A DNA stretch of 64,000 nt from Holophagales bacterium UBA5704 (GCA_002420005.1 DIHE01000054.1:12420-76419), one strand, 5' to 3'; shown: positions 43,533 through 51,871, numbered from the stretch's first letter. Numbers and translations are program-made. The notes: generated by a model from the sequence alone, not told the origin.

Positions 43533-44990
43533 TCAACCCTCGGCGGGCTTGCCCCCCTCGCGCAGGAAGGCGAGGAAGCGGCCCATATGGCGGTCGGTCG
43601 CCTCGCGGCCCATCACTTCAATGAGATCGAACAGAGGCGGTCCCCCGGTGCTGGCCGAGAGGGCCATGCGGGTCGGGTGGATGAGGACGCCGGCCTTGGC
43701 GCCCTTCTCCTCCGACAGAGCGCGCAACGCGGCCTCCAGGGCCTCCTTGGTGAACGCCGGCAGGGCGTTGAAGCGCGCGCGCAGCGTGTCGAGCAGATCC
43801 GGCAGGCTCGCGTCCTTCAGGAACTTGGCGCAGGCCGCCGGGTCGTAGGTCAGCTCGGAGCGGAAGTAGGGCTGGACCAGCTCGACCAGCTCCTTGAGCG
43901 TGGTGGCACGGGTGCGGTGCAGCTCCAGCGCGGCCTGAAGGCGCTCGCGGTCCTCGCCGGCCAGGCCGGCCTGTTCGACGAAGGGCTCCAGATGCGGCCA
44001 CAGCTCCTGGAGGCTCAGGCGCAGGATGTACTGGCCGTTCATCCACCACAGCTTTTCGCGGTCGAAGACGGCGGCCGAGTCGTTCAGCCGCTCGACCGTG
44101 AAGGCTGCGATCATCTCCTCGCGGGTCATGACCTCGCGGTCATCCCCGGGGTTCCAGCCGAGAAGGGCCAGGAAGTTGTACAGCGCCTGCGGCAGGATGC
44201 CCTCGTTGCGGAACTCCTCCACCGAGGTGGCGCCGTAGCGCTTCGAGAGGCGCTTCTTGTCCGGCCCCAGGATGAGCGGCAGGTGCGCGAACGTCGGCAC
44301 GGTGCCGCCGAGCGCGCGGAACAGCGGCACGTGCTTCGGCGTGTTCGAGAGGTGGTCCTCGCCGCGGATGACGTGGGTGATCCCCATGTCGATGTCGTCG
44401 ACCACCACCGACATGTGGTAGGTCGGCGAGCCGTCCGAGCGCAGCAGGATGAAGTCGTCGAGGGCCTCGGGCGGGAAGTCCATGGCGCCACGGACAATGT
44501 CGTCGAAGCGGACGTGGTCGTCCGGCATGCGCAGGCGGACGACGAACGGTGCGCCCGCGGCGAGGAGGGCGTCGAGCTCCTCCTGGGGGCGGGCCAGGCA
44601 GGTGCGCGGATACAGGAAGGCCGAGCCCGCCGCCTCGGCGGCCTTGCGTCGGCCCTCCAGCTCTTCCGCGGTGCAGAAACAGCGGTAGGCGCGGCCGTTG
44701 GCGAGCAGCTCGGCGGCCCGCTCGCGGTGGCGCTCCAGGCGCTCGCTTTGCAGGAACGGCCCTTCGTCCCACACGGTGCCGATCCAGGCCAGGGCGGACT
44801 GGATCTGGCGGGTCATCGCCTCGTTCGACCGCTCCTTGTCGGTGTCCTCGATCCTCAAGATGAAGGCGCCGCCGACGCTCTGCCGCAGCAGGTCGTTGTA
44901 GATCGCGGTGCGGGCGCCCCCTACGTGCAGAAAGCCGGTCGGCGACGGCGCGAAGCGCACGCGAACCGGTCCTTGGATGTGAGTGCTCAT
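43533..44990 (-). CDS. gltX: Glutamyl-tRNA synthetase
   Basis: The product is 485 aa from the ATG at 44990; an in-frame start at 45008 is less likely. Class I signatures: RFAPSPTGFLHVGGARTA (HIGH-type) near residue 15 and KKRLSKRYGATS (KMSKS-type) near 245. It charges tRNA-Glu. A tRNA-Gln gene lies 39 bp downstream of its stop; in many bacteria without GlnRS the same enzyme also charges tRNA-Gln for later amidation, which cannot be decided here. The length is normal. Confidence 0.96.
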   Translation of the reverse strand: MSTHIQGPVRVRFAPSPTGFLHVGGARTAIYNDLLRQSVGGAFILRIEDTDKERSNEAMTRQIQSALAWIGTVWDEGPFLQSERLERHRERAAELLANGRAYRCFCTAEELEGRRKAAEAAGSAFLYPRTCLARPQEELDALLAAGAPFVVRLRMPDDHVRFDDIVRGAMDFPPEALDDFILLRSDGSPTYHMSVVVDDIDMGITHVIRGEDHLSNTPKHVPLFRALGGTVPTFAHLPLILGPDKKRLSKRYGATSVEEFRNEGILPQALYNFLALLGWNPGDDREVMTREEMIAAFTVERLNDSAAVFDREKLWWMNGQYILRLSLQELWPHLEPFVEQAGLAGEDRERLQAALELHRTRATTLKELVELVQPYFRSELTYDPAACAKFLKDASLPDLLDTLRARFNALPAFTKEALEAALRALSEEKGAKAGVLIHPTRMALSASTGGPPLFDLIEVMGREATDRHMGRFLAFLREGGKPAEG

Positions 44991-45018
44991 GGGCGAAAAC
45001 GGTATCACAGGCTCCGGC

Positions 45019-45774
45019 TCACTCCTTGGTCAGGATCACCCGCCCGTTGGGGTCCTGAATCCGCCGGGCATTGCCTGAGTAGTAGGTCTTGAAGTTGGCG
45101 ATCTGCAACCCGGAGAGCTCGATGGAGCCGTGCAGCACGTGCCAGCGGACACCCTCGGTGCAGGGCGGGGTGGTCAGCGAGCCGGCATAGCCTTCGTAGG
45201 AGCGGTCGGCGGGCAGGAGGCTCGCCGGGTCCAGGAAGGTCGGTTGTTGCGTGCGGAGGGCGTCGAGAATGCTCTGGATGGCCGCATTGTGTGCCCCGGG
45301 CCGCATCAGAACCCCGACCACCGTCAGCTCCCCGCCCTGGTCGGCATGGACGAAGTGGACCTCCATCGCGGCCCCTTGGCCGTTGACCGTGTGCTCGCTC
45401 GGCTCGTGGAAGTGGAACTGGGCGAGCTGGTAGGTCCGGCCGCCCACCGTCAGAGACGTGCTGCCCCCCGCCGGCAGCTGCACCTGGATGTCATGGCCGG
45501 TGTCGACGACCGTGACCTGCCGGGGGCCGTAGGCAAACTCCAGGGCTGGCAAGGAGCGGGCGAGCGCGCCGGTGACGTTGATCGGCGACTGGCGGCTGCC
45601 ATTGCCACACGCGGCGTACTGCGGGCAGATCGTCGGCCAGGCCGCCTGGTTGGAATAGCTCCAGTCGCAGGGGCCTCCCGCCTTGGGGGATTTGGGGGCG
45701 GAGGGGGTGGTGGCGCAGGCGGTGAGGGCGGCGGCGCAGACGGCGAGGGCGAAACAACGGCGTGCTCCGGACAT
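45019..45774 (-). CDS. Alpha-class carbonic anhydrase (lipoprotein)
   Basis: The product is 251 aa from the ATG at 45774. The lipobox AALTAC (Cys20) suggests anchoring in the envelope. Alpha-carbonic anhydrase features are complete: WSYSNQ, SRQSPINV, the zinc ligands in FHFHEPSEH and EVHFVH, and LTTPPCTEGVRWHV. Two Cys flank the core as in the conserved disulfide. It hydrates CO2 in the periplasm. It starts 28 nt before gltX, which is on the same strand. Confidence 0.93.
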   Translation of the reverse strand: MSGARRCFALAVCAAALTACATTPSAPKSPKAGGPCDWSYSNQAAWPTICPQYAACGNGSRQSPINVTGALARSLPALEFAYGPRQVTVVDTGHDIQVQLPAGGSTSLTVGGRTYQLAQFHFHEPSEHTVNGQGAAMEVHFVHADQGGELTVVGVLMRPGAHNAAIQSILDALRTQQPTFLDPASLLPADRSYEGYAGSLTTPPCTEGVRWHVLHGSIELSGLQIANFKTYYSGNARRIQDPNGRVILTKE

Positions 45775-45829
45775 GACGGGCTCCTCCCTTCGAGTTGAAG
45801 GGAGGACGCTACCACAGGTGGGGAGGGGC

Positions 45830-47167
45830 TCAGGGGGCCAACAGCCACTCGTAGGCGGGCTGCACGACGACGCCCGGTGGAGCCTCGCGAGGGGCTCCAT
45901 CGAGCGTCAGAGTCAACAGACGCCTCCGGGCATGGGGGAAAAGCCGGCCGGCCTCGTCGAGCGCGCGCAGCTCGCGCTCCGCCACGGCGGCGCCCGTCGA
46001 GTCGGCGCAGACCTGGAGGAGCTCCTCCCCGGCACCGGGGTAGCGCACCAGGAAATCGACCTCGCGCCCCTCGGGTGTCCGCACGTAGCTGACCCGTGCG
46101 CTGCGGCGTTCGAGCTCCAGGAGCACCACCGTCTCCAGAGCATGGCCCACGTTGGGTCTCCCGGACGGATCGAACACCGGGATCAGGCCGGGATCCACCG
46201 GGTAGGCCTTGCGCGGGTTCACCATCCGCCGCCGCTCGGATTCCGATTCCACCCACACCGTGCGGACGAGGAAGCAATCCTCGAGATGGCCGAGAAGCTG
46301 ATGGACGGTGTCCTTGGAGATGCTGAACCCCTGCGATTTCAGAGAGGCGTAGAACTTCTCCACGCTGAACAGGCCGGCGGCGTTTCCCAGGAGATGCCGC
46401 ACCAGCCAGCGGAGGCCGGCCACCTGGGTGACGCCGTGCCGCTCGACCACATCGCGCAGCAGGGCGACGTCGACGTAGTCCTGGAGCAGCCGGTGCCGGT
46501 TGGGTACCCTCATCCCCTGGCTCTCGGGAAAGCCGCCGGCCACCAGGTAGTCGAGGAACGCCCGCTCCAGGGCCGAACGCCGCCGGGACCCGACGACTCC
46601 GGAGGGCTCCGGGACCGGGAGCCCGTGATGGCGCAGGTATTCCTCGAAGCTGAACGGGTGGATCACCACCTCCCAGGCCCGCCCGCGCATGGCCGTCGCC
46701 AGCTCTCGGCTGAGCAGCGCCGCCGAGGAGCCGCTCAGGAACACCTCCACGGACTCGGAGTCGAGAATCCGCCGGACGAACCGCTCCCACCCGGGAACCA
46801 CCTGGATCTCGTCGAAGCACCAGGTGACCCGCTCCTTCCCCCGCAAAGAAGGATGGCGCCGGTAATGCTCCTCCAGCACGAGATGGAGCTGGTCCGCCCG
46901 CAGGTCCACCAGACGCTCGTCCTCAAAGTTGAGGTAGGGAAGACACGCGCGGCCGACACCGCGTTCGAGCCGTTCGCGGCGGAGCTGGTGCAGGAACGTC
47001 GTCTTGCCGGCCCGGCGCATCCCGATGACCGCCGTCGCCTTGCCCGGCAGGCTCACCGTGCCATGCACCTGGCGGGGCGTCGAGGAGGGAATCGGCTCGG
47101 TGAGCGATTCCCCCAGCTTCTCCGCGAGGACGGCGCGCAGCGCCGGAGTCGTGTCGTCGGTGGCCAT
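45830..47167 (-). CDS. AAA_14/DUF4143 ATPase
   Basis: The product is 445 aa. Walker A VIGMRRAGKTTFLHQL (residues 48-60), Walker B TWCFDEIQ (near 117), and then FLSGSSAALLSREL as sensor. The C-terminal DUF4143 half contains VRTPEGREVDFLVRY, a motif of PD-(D/E)xK-like folds (Glu, Asp-Phe-Leu-Val). These two-domain proteins are common and mobile; their role is poorly known, with a toxin-antitoxin or defence role suggested. Two matching palindromes lie directly upstream of its start, so it is probably regulated by a DNA-binding protein that recognises both. Confidence 0.9.
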   Translation of the reverse strand: MATDDTTPALRAVLAEKLGESLTEPIPSSTPRQVHGTVSLPGKATAVIGMRRAGKTTFLHQLRRERLERGVGRACLPYLNFEDERLVDLRADQLHLVLEEHYRRHPSLRGKERVTWCFDEIQVVPGWERFVRRILDSESVEVFLSGSSAALLSRELATAMRGRAWEVVIHPFSFEEYLRHHGLPVPEPSGVVGSRRRSALERAFLDYLVAGGFPESQGMRVPNRHRLLQDYVDVALLRDVVERHGVTQVAGLRWLVRHLLGNAAGLFSVEKFYASLKSQGFSISKDTVHQLLGHLEDCFLVRTVWVESESERRRMVNPRKAYPVDPGLIPVFDPSGRPNVGHALETVVLLELERRSARVSYVRTPEGREVDFLVRYPGAGEELLQVCADSTGAAVAERELRALDEAGRLFPHARRRLLTLTLDGAPREAPPGVVVQPAYEWLLAP

Positions 47168-47178
47168 GGCGCGGGGTG

Positions 47179-47201
47179 ATTCTCCTTCCTGGAAGGAGAA
47201 T
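47179..47201. promoter_or_regulatory. Operator-like palindrome 1
   Basis: ATTCTCCTTCC-T-GGAAGGAGAAT, perfect 11-bp arms around one base, centred 23 bp before the ATPase start codon. Confidence 0.7.
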
Positions 47202-47211
47202 TCTAGCCCAA

Positions 47212-47234
47212 TTTCTCCTTCTCAGAAGGAGAAA
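47212..47234. promoter_or_regulatory. Operator-like palindrome 2
   Basis: TTTCTCCTTCT-C-AGAAGGAGAAA, again perfect 11-bp arms, centred 33 bp (about three helical turns) from palindrome 1 and sharing its TTCTCCTTC core. Confidence 0.7.
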
Positions 47235-47247
47235 GCGCTCAGCGGGC

Positions 47248-48111
47248 TCAGCGGATGCCGACCGTCATCTCATAGGCGGCGCTGCCGCGGGTGGCGAGGA
47301 CGAAGAGGCGGTAGGTGCCGGTGGCGGGCAGCTCGCCGGTCCATTCGGTGGTGCGGCAGGAGACGGTGTAGTCGTCGATGAGGATCTCGAAGGTTGCGTT
47401 CTTCTGCGGTGAGGTCACTTTGACGTTCATCGTCTGCCCCTCGCGGGCCTGCAGGACGTAGGCGTCGACGCCGTTCGTGGTCCCGGTGACGGTTCCGGAG
47501 GAGGCGCCCTTGGCGAAGCGGATCGGCTTGGCGCCGGAGGTGGAGCCGAGCGAGCGACGGGCGGCCTTGCCCGCCTCGGCGAGACGGCCGCCCTGGAGCT
47601 TCCAGGTCTCGGTGTCGATGAAGTCGATGCCGCGCGCCGCGCCGGACTCGTTGCCGATGCGCTCCACCTTCAAGGCGCCGTCCTCGATCCGAACGCAGCG
47701 GACGCCGCCCGAAGCGCGGTCGCCGCCCGGGATGCGGCCGAGGAGGACAGGCTTGCCGTCCTTCATCCCGTAGACGAAGCCTTCGTCGAAGCGGCCGGTG
47801 CCGCCGGTGCTGCACAAGCTCCGGAGCACCGCTTCGTCCTGGCCGTCGCCGGTCAGATCGCCATAGAGGACCGCGCCCTCGACCTCGAAGTACACCCCTT
47901 CGAGGTCCGAGCCGGCGGCGGCTTCGAACCGTCCGTCGGTGACGCGGACGGGAACCTGGGCCTCCTGCGACTCGAAGTCGGCGCAGGAGGGGTGATAGAC
48001 GAAGTTGCGGAAGTCGACGGTGTGAATGTCTCCCGCCGCGAAGGCGGCACCCGGCCGCACCGCCGCGAGGGCACACAGGCCACAGAGGGCCAGGAAAAGG
48101 CTCCGGCGCAT
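47248..48111 (-). CDS. Exported protein of unknown function (287 aa)
   Basis: A signal peptide (MRRSLFLALCGLCALAAV, cleavage near AFA) is followed by a beta-rich protein. A central GDLTGDGQDEAVLRSLCS resembles FG-GAP or calcium-loop type sequence. The last 90 residues (DAYVLQAREGQTMNVKVTSP, then GTYRLFVLATRGSAAYEMTVGIR) look like a PPC-type C-terminal beta-sandwich often found on secreted enzymes. No catalytic motif. It begins 7 nt after the stop of the lipoprotein gene and is probably co-transcribed with it. Confidence 0.78.
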   Translation of the reverse strand: MRRSLFLALCGLCALAAVRPGAAFAAGDIHTVDFRNFVYHPSCADFESQEAQVPVRVTDGRFEAAAGSDLEGVYFEVEGAVLYGDLTGDGQDEAVLRSLCSTGGTGRFDEGFVYGMKDGKPVLLGRIPGGDRASGGVRCVRIEDGALKVERIGNESGAARGIDFIDTETWKLQGGRLAEAGKAARRSLGSTSGAKPIRFAKGASSGTVTGTTNGVDAYVLQAREGQTMNVKVTSPQKNATFEILIDDYTVSCRTTEWTGELPATGTYRLFVLATRGSAAYEMTVGIR

Positions 48112-48118
48112 ATGGATC

Positions 48119-48664
48119 TCAGTCTCCCTGGGTGTAGACGAAGTCTGCGTTCATCTCTCCGGTCGCCTTCCCGCCCTGCAACCGGCGGAGCCGGCCGGAG
48201 AGGACGACACCCTCCGGGGGCGCCTCCGGGAAGTTGCCCGTCTTCAGGAATCGGCCCTCGAAGGCGAAGGCCACTCCGCCGATCTCCTGGGTGGTGAAGG
48301 AGAACAGGGCACCGTCCTGCTGGAGGTCGACCAGCCTGTAGTCGTCGCCCGCCTTGGGCCGGATGAAGCCGTAGAGGGGAACCGTGACCATCTCCTCCCC
48401 CTTCATGTCGAAGGTGGAGAGATGCAGGTGGTCGATCTCCGCCGCCCAGCCGGGTATCGGCTTCTCGGCATCCAGGAAGTAGTAGCCGAACGGATCGGAG
48501 GGGGCTTCACCCTTGTCGACGCCCGGCGCCGGAGGGGTCGGAGCCGCCGGGGGAGCCGGCGCCACCCGGGCGGCCTCCTCCGCCTTCGGCGCGGCATCGC
48601 CGCCGCAGGCGAAGAGAACCAGGGGAAGAACGGCGAAGAGAGAACGAAGGATGGGGTGGCTCAT
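48119..48664 (-). CDS. Lipoprotein of unknown function (181 aa)
   Basis: The lipobox VLFACGG (Cys20) is followed by a Pro/Ala-rich linker (about 30-50) and a beta-rich domain with AEIDHLHLSTFDMKGEE and FSFTTQEIGGVAFAFEGRF. I do not recognise the family. The linker suggests a domain held away from the membrane. It lies between two other exported-protein genes on the same strand. Confidence 0.75.
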   Translation of the reverse strand: MSHPILRSLFAVLPLVLFACGGDAAPKAEEAARVAPAPPAAPTPPAPGVDKGEAPSDPFGYYFLDAEKPIPGWAAEIDHLHLSTFDMKGEEMVTVPLYGFIRPKAGDDYRLVDLQQDGALFSFTTQEIGGVAFAFEGRFLKTGNFPEAPPEGVVLSGRLRRLQGGKATGEMNADFVYTQGD

Positions 48665-48683
48665 GAGTGACGGCGAGTGTATC

Positions 48684-49217
48684 TCAGCCGTTGCACCAAC
48701 CGCAGCCGAGGAGGAAGGCGTTGCCTTCCAGCGGAGTGAGCGCGATCGTCATCGGGCAGACCTTGTCGGGCTCGCCATCTGCGTCGACCGCCAGGGCCTT
48801 CGTGAATTCACCGAGGCGCAGGCCGTCCTTCTTCGCCGTGGGAGCGAGCTTCAAGGCCGCGACGACCTTGCGATAGTCCCCCTCAAAGCGCCCGTACACG
48901 AGCGCGCCGAAATCCTCGGTCTGGGCGAAGGTCAGCAGGATGGACGACGTCTTGGCGCCGGCGATTTCGAGGGGCGAGCGCAGGATGACGACGTCCATCT
49001 CGTCCAGCTCCTCGCCGAACGTCGCCGCGGCGAAGCCTTGATCGAAGTGGGCCGACCCGCTCTCCGCCATCGTGCGGACGGTGGCCAGCGGGTCTCTCTG
49101 GCAGAGGAGGGCGTCCTTGAGCAGAGCTTGCGGCGTCGGTTGCGCGGCGTCGGCGGTGCCGGTGAGGCTGGCGCCGGCCAAGCCGGCGGCGAGGGTCCAT
49201 GCGATGAGTCGGTTCAC
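48684..49217 (-). CDS. Exported protein of unknown function (177 aa)
   Basis: The signal peptide ends near TADAA (residue 25). The mature part contains a LLCQRDPLATV opening and ends CGWCNG, with Cys pairs at both ends that may form a disulfide. No family recognised. GGAGATC precedes the ATG. It heads three minus-strand exported-protein genes. Confidence 0.75.
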   Translation of the reverse strand: MNRLIAWTLAAGLAGASLTGTADAAQPTPQALLKDALLCQRDPLATVRTMAESGSAHFDQGFAAATFGEELDEMDVVILRSPLEIAGAKTSSILLTFAQTEDFGALVYGRFEGDYRKVVAALKLAPTAKKDGLRLGEFTKALAVDADGEPDKVCPMTIALTPLEGNAFLLGCGWCNG

Positions 49218-49318
49218 GGGGATCTCCTTCGACCTCCGATCTTACCTCTAAGAGAGCTTCCCGGCAGGCCCTCGGGCTTGTCGCTCCGGTCGTGTTAGTC
49301 TAGGACCGGGAGGCCGCC

Positions 49319-49582
49319 ATGCAACACCGCTTGACGATCGATTACGGCGACGACGTCCTCTTCAGTAGCGGCCTGCCGCGCGGAGCCTTCGACGAAGAGG
49401 CCCGCTTCCTCCTTGCCGCGAAGCTCTACGAAGTAGGCCGGCTGAGCTCGGGCCTCGCCGCAAAGCTCTGCGGCAAAGGCAGGGTGGACTTTCTCCTCTC
49501 CCTCCCTCGGATCGGCGTTGCCATGAGCAACCTGCAGCCCGAGGATCTCGACTCCGAGGTGGAGTTCATGCGGCATGGCTGA
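49319..49582 (+). CDS. UPF0175-family antitoxin
   Basis: The product is 87 aa. The sequence DEEARFLLAAKLYEVGRLSSGLAAKLCG, with later GVAMSNLQPEDLDSEVEF, is typical of UPF0175 proteins, small DNA-binding antitoxins. GGGAGG lies before the ATG. It overlaps the PIN-like gene by 8 bp. The pair is a toxin-antitoxin module of the UPF0175/DUF3368 type. Confidence 0.88.
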   Translation: MQHRLTIDYGDDVLFSSGLPRGAFDEEARFLLAAKLYEVGRLSSGLAAKLCGKGRVDFLLSLPRIGVAMSNLQPEDLDSEVEFMRHG

Positions 49583-50051
49583 ACCGATCGTCGTGAACAC
49601 CGGGCCGCTGATCTCCTTCGCCAGAATCGGCTGCCTGGATTTGATCGGCCGCCTGCCCTACGAGTTTTTTTGCCCAGCGGAAGTCTGGCGGGAGCTCGAC
49701 GAAGGGCACGTCTCGGGCCACCCTTGGGCCGCGCCCGCCTGGCTCAAGAAGAAGTCCCTGGCCAAACCGCCTTCACCCGCCTTGCTGGCCGGCCTCGATC
49801 TGGGAGAAGCCGCGGTCATCCAACTCGCCCTCGACCTCGGCGTCCGCACCGTGGCAATCGACGAATGGAAGGGGCGCCGCGGTGCCCTCGCTTCGGGCCT
49901 CAGAGTCACCGGGTCGCTGGGCCTCCTGGGCCGCGCGAAGGCCGAGGGCCTGATCTCGGAGTTGAAGCCTCTCATCGCGAAGGCGACAGACGCCGGGATC
50001 TGGTACAACCGCGAGCTCGTCAAGAGCTTCCTGGAGGCCGCCGGCGAGTGA
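49575..50051 (+). CDS. DUF3368 PIN-like toxin
   Basis: The product is 158 aa. PIN-fold opening IVVNTGPLISFARIG, then VWREL, LDLGEAAVIQLAL and VAIDEWKGRR, TGSLGLLGRAK. The first acidic residue of a standard PIN site is Asn here, a change seen in DUF3368 relatives. The later Glu and Asp are present (GEAA, AIDE). It probably cuts RNA, if active. Coupled with the UPF0175 gene upstream. Confidence 0.85.
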   Translation: MAEPIVVNTGPLISFARIGCLDLIGRLPYEFFCPAEVWRELDEGHVSGHPWAAPAWLKKKSLAKPPSPALLAGLDLGEAAVIQLALDLGVRTVAIDEWKGRRGALASGLRVTGSLGLLGRAKAEGLISELKPLIAKATDAGIWYNRELVKSFLEAAGE

Positions 50052-50065
50052 GAAGGAAGGGCTCA

Positions 50066-50081
50066 CCCCGGCAACAGGTGC
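50066..50081. repeat. Direct repeat, copy 1, beside higBA-like module
   Basis: CCCCGGCAACAGGTGC. A second copy with a 3-nt insert (CCCCGGCGGCAACAGGTGC) lies at 50896; the two flank the higBA-like genes. Confidence 0.5.
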
Positions 50082-50091
50082 TGTCTACCTT

Positions 50092-50403
50092 CTAGGTGGG
50101 CTTCTCGGCAGGCCCTCTCGCGACGACATCGAAGACTGCCTCCGGGTGCATCTCGACGACCTCGAGAAGAACCCGGGCACTCCCTTCCGGCTTTCTCCGT
50201 CCCTGCTCCCAGTTGCGGAGCGTCCCGACGCTGATCCCCATCATGGCCGCGAAACCAGGCTGGCTCAGCCCATGCTTCTCCCGGATACCACGGATATCGG
50301 GCTCGTCGAAACGAAACGACCGTGCCGCGCTCCGTTCGCCGCGGAGGATCTCTCCCCCTTCGCGAACGCTCGCGAACAGCTCCTCGAACAGCTCCTGCTT
50401 CAT
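50092..50403 (-). CDS. HigA/NadS-like HTH antitoxin
   Basis: The product is 103 aa. The helix-turn-helix is at about 45-75 (LSQPGFAAMMGISVGTLRNWEQGRRKP) after an N-terminal segment (MKQELFEELFASVREGGEILRG). The start overlaps the stop of the toxin gene (ATGA at 50403-50400), so the operon order is toxin then antitoxin, as in higBA. The protein looks intact although the toxin gene does not. Confidence 0.88.
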   Translation of the reverse strand: MKQELFEELFASVREGGEILRGERSAARSFRFDEPDIRGIREKHGLSQPGFAAMMGISVGTLRNWEQGRRKPEGSARVLLEVVEMHPEAVFDVVARGPAEKPT

Positions 50404-50718
50404 GGGTACTCCTTTTCGACGACTGCGCGGAGGGCGTGGTGCTGTGCCGGCGTCAGATCCCCGCGCTCGTTCTTCGGATAGACAAACAGCATGAGGATCG
50501 TCTCGGAGGCGGTGTGCCAGAAATAGATCACCCGCGCGCCCCCACGCTTGCCCTTGGCCGAGGGCACCCCAACGGTGCTTCCGAAGCCCGCCGCCACCGG
50601 GGATCACCTTGCCTGCGGCAGGCTGCTGGACGAACTCCAGCTGGAGCGCCCGATACTCCTCTGGGGTCAGGACTTCGCCGATCCTCGCTGTGAAGAACCT
50701 GGTCTCCACGATGACCAC
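50400..50718 (-). pseudogene. HigB/RelE-like toxin, frameshifted
   Basis: From a GTG at 50718 the frame reads VETRFFTARIGEVLTPEEYR, QQPAAGKVIPGGGGLRKHRW, which matches the first half of RelE/HigB-type toxins. The second half (GKRGGARVIYFWHTASETI, then LFVYPKNERGDLTPAQ) lies in another frame ending at 50400. The change occurs near the TGGGGTGCCCTCGGCC stretch (about 50563-50578): one extra base would explain it. The toxin is therefore probably dead, or a sequence error is present. Confidence 0.75.
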
Positions 50719-50895
50719 GGCGCTGATCGTGCGCCAATGGCGCAGAGCTTATCAAGGTCGGGATGAAGGCGGCTTTTGGGCTCGGGCGGGGCCGGCGCAC
50801 GTCGCCGTCACGGGCCCCGGGTTCGAGACCGGCTCCTCCACCGTCCTGCCAGCGAGGATACGCGCTTTGAATCCTTGGAGCCGGCTTCCGGCCGG

Positions 50896-50914
50896 CCCCG
50901 GCGGCAACAGGTGC
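50896..50914. repeat. Direct repeat, copy 2
   Basis: CCCCGGCGGCAACAGGTGC, matching 50066-50081 apart from three inserted bases. Confidence 0.5.
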
Positions 50915-51034
50915 CACCTCAGTATGCGGCGGAAGCGCAAGCAGTCTAAAACTGACACACCCCGGCGGTGCTCCCTACTCCACAGGCCCCGGCCAGCCCC
51001 TGCTGCCCTTGCGTGATTTCTGCTCTTTCACCTG

Positions 51035-51071
51035 GCACCTGCCGAGCAGCACCTGCCGAGCACCTGCCGAG
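51035..51071 (+). repeat. Three tandem copies of CACCTGCCGAG
   Basis: GCACCTGCCGAG occurs at 51035-51046 and 51049-51060, then CACCTGCCGAG at 51061-51071. The core GCACCTG-CCG is the reverse complement of part of the flanking direct repeats. Confidence 0.7.
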
Positions 51072-51104
51072 GGGGCCTCGCCGATGCGGCGGTCTACGCC
51101 CAGG

Positions 51105-51653
51105 TCACCGGGCTCGTCTTCCGGCTTCTCTGGCCGGGGGTGTGAGGAGCCGCCCCCACAGGCGGCGACACCGCGACGGGAGGTCGGAGAGGCGCGATTC
51201 GACCTCCCGCACGAGATCTTCGCGAAAAGGCCTGGCCAGGAGCTGCTGCACGTCCCATGCGTCCTGAGGACCTCCGGCATAGAGCTTCAGGAGGACCAGA
51301 TCGGCGGCGCGGACGACGAGCGTTCCGCCGATGGGCTCCGCCCGTTCGAGGAGCCGCGTCTGCCAGGCGAATTTCCCGACGACCACGTCGATCGGGCTCT
51401 CGCCGGGAGCCTGGAACCGCACCACACCCGCCAGGGGGTCGGTCAGGTCTCCCTTGCGGACATCGACGGCGATGCCACGGTCTCGCAAAGCGGCCCAGAG
51501 CTCGGGTCTCAAGCAGGAGGCATCGGCGGTGAACAGGTCGAGGTCGACGGTGGCGCGGTTGATCCCGTAGGCGGCAAGGGCGAGCGCGCCGATCAGGGCA
51601 TGGCGGACTCCCGCCTCCTCCAGAATCGAGCGGATCTCTTCGAGCAGGCTCAT
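51105..51653 (-). CDS. Nucleotidyltransferase-like protein (AbiEii/DUF6036-like)
   Basis: The product is 182 aa. HALIGALALAAYGINRATVDLDLFT is the nucleotidyltransferase core (small-residue turn followed by Asp-x-Asp), with DVVVGKFAWQTRLLERA and LVLLKLYAGGPQDAWDVQQL as in AbiEii-like toxin or DUF6036 proteins. It overlaps the small upstream gene by ATGA. The likely role is a nucleotidyltransferase toxin of a toxin-antitoxin pair; activity and target are not shown by the sequence. Confidence 0.85.
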   Translation of the reverse strand: MSLLEEIRSILEEAGVRHALIGALALAAYGINRATVDLDLFTADASCLRPELWAALRDRGIAVDVRKGDLTDPLAGVVRFQAPGESPIDVVVGKFAWQTRLLERAEPIGGTLVVRAADLVLLKLYAGGPQDAWDVQQLLARPFREDLVREVESRLSDLPSRCRRLWGRLLTPPAREAGRRAR

Positions 51654-51871
51654 CCGATCAGATCAGACATGCACTTGGAAGGAACACGCCCCGCCTGGCG
51701 TTGCCGCTGCATCTCCCGGATTGCGGTCTCCCGGTCGAGCCCGCTCGCCTGGCAAAACATCTCCAGGCCTCTTTCTCCAAGCCGCAACGCCAGGGCCATG
51801 CGTTCCTCGAAGGGAAGGAGGAGCCCCTGGTCCTGAAGCTCCTCGCGCAAGTCGTCGGCGACGGATCGCAT
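51650..51871 (-). CDS. Small partner (putative antitoxin) of the nucleotidyltransferase
   Basis: The product is 73 aa from the ATG at 51871. It is helical and charged (VADDLREELQDQGLLLPFEER, then DRETAIREMQRQRQAGRVPS). It is coupled to the nucleotidyltransferase gene by an ATGA overlap. The arrangement (small charged protein, then nucleotidyltransferase) is the common layout of these modules. No helix-turn-helix is obvious. Confidence 0.75.
   Translation of the reverse strand: MRSVADDLREELQDQGLLLPFEERMALALRLGERGLEMFCQASGLDRETAIREMQRQRQAGRVPSKCMSDLIG

Larger units (their letters stand above)
50719..51104. other. Region without a clear gene
   Basis: 386 bp. It holds the second copy of the CCCCGG-CAACAGGTGC direct repeat (50896-50914), a AGTCTAAAACTGACACACC stretch (50942-50960) more AT-rich than the rest, and the CACCTGCCGAG tandem copies at 51035-51071. 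No reading frame looks protein-like on either strand. Confidence 0.5.

Noticed and set aside
50400..50718. Programmed frameshift in the HigB-like toxin
   Set aside because: There is no slippery heptamer or downstream structure that I can support; a simple indel or sequence error is more likely.
50968..51280. Short frames on both strands between the toxin modules
   Set aside because: They have no ribosome site, no protein-like composition and overlap the CACCTGCCGAG repeats.
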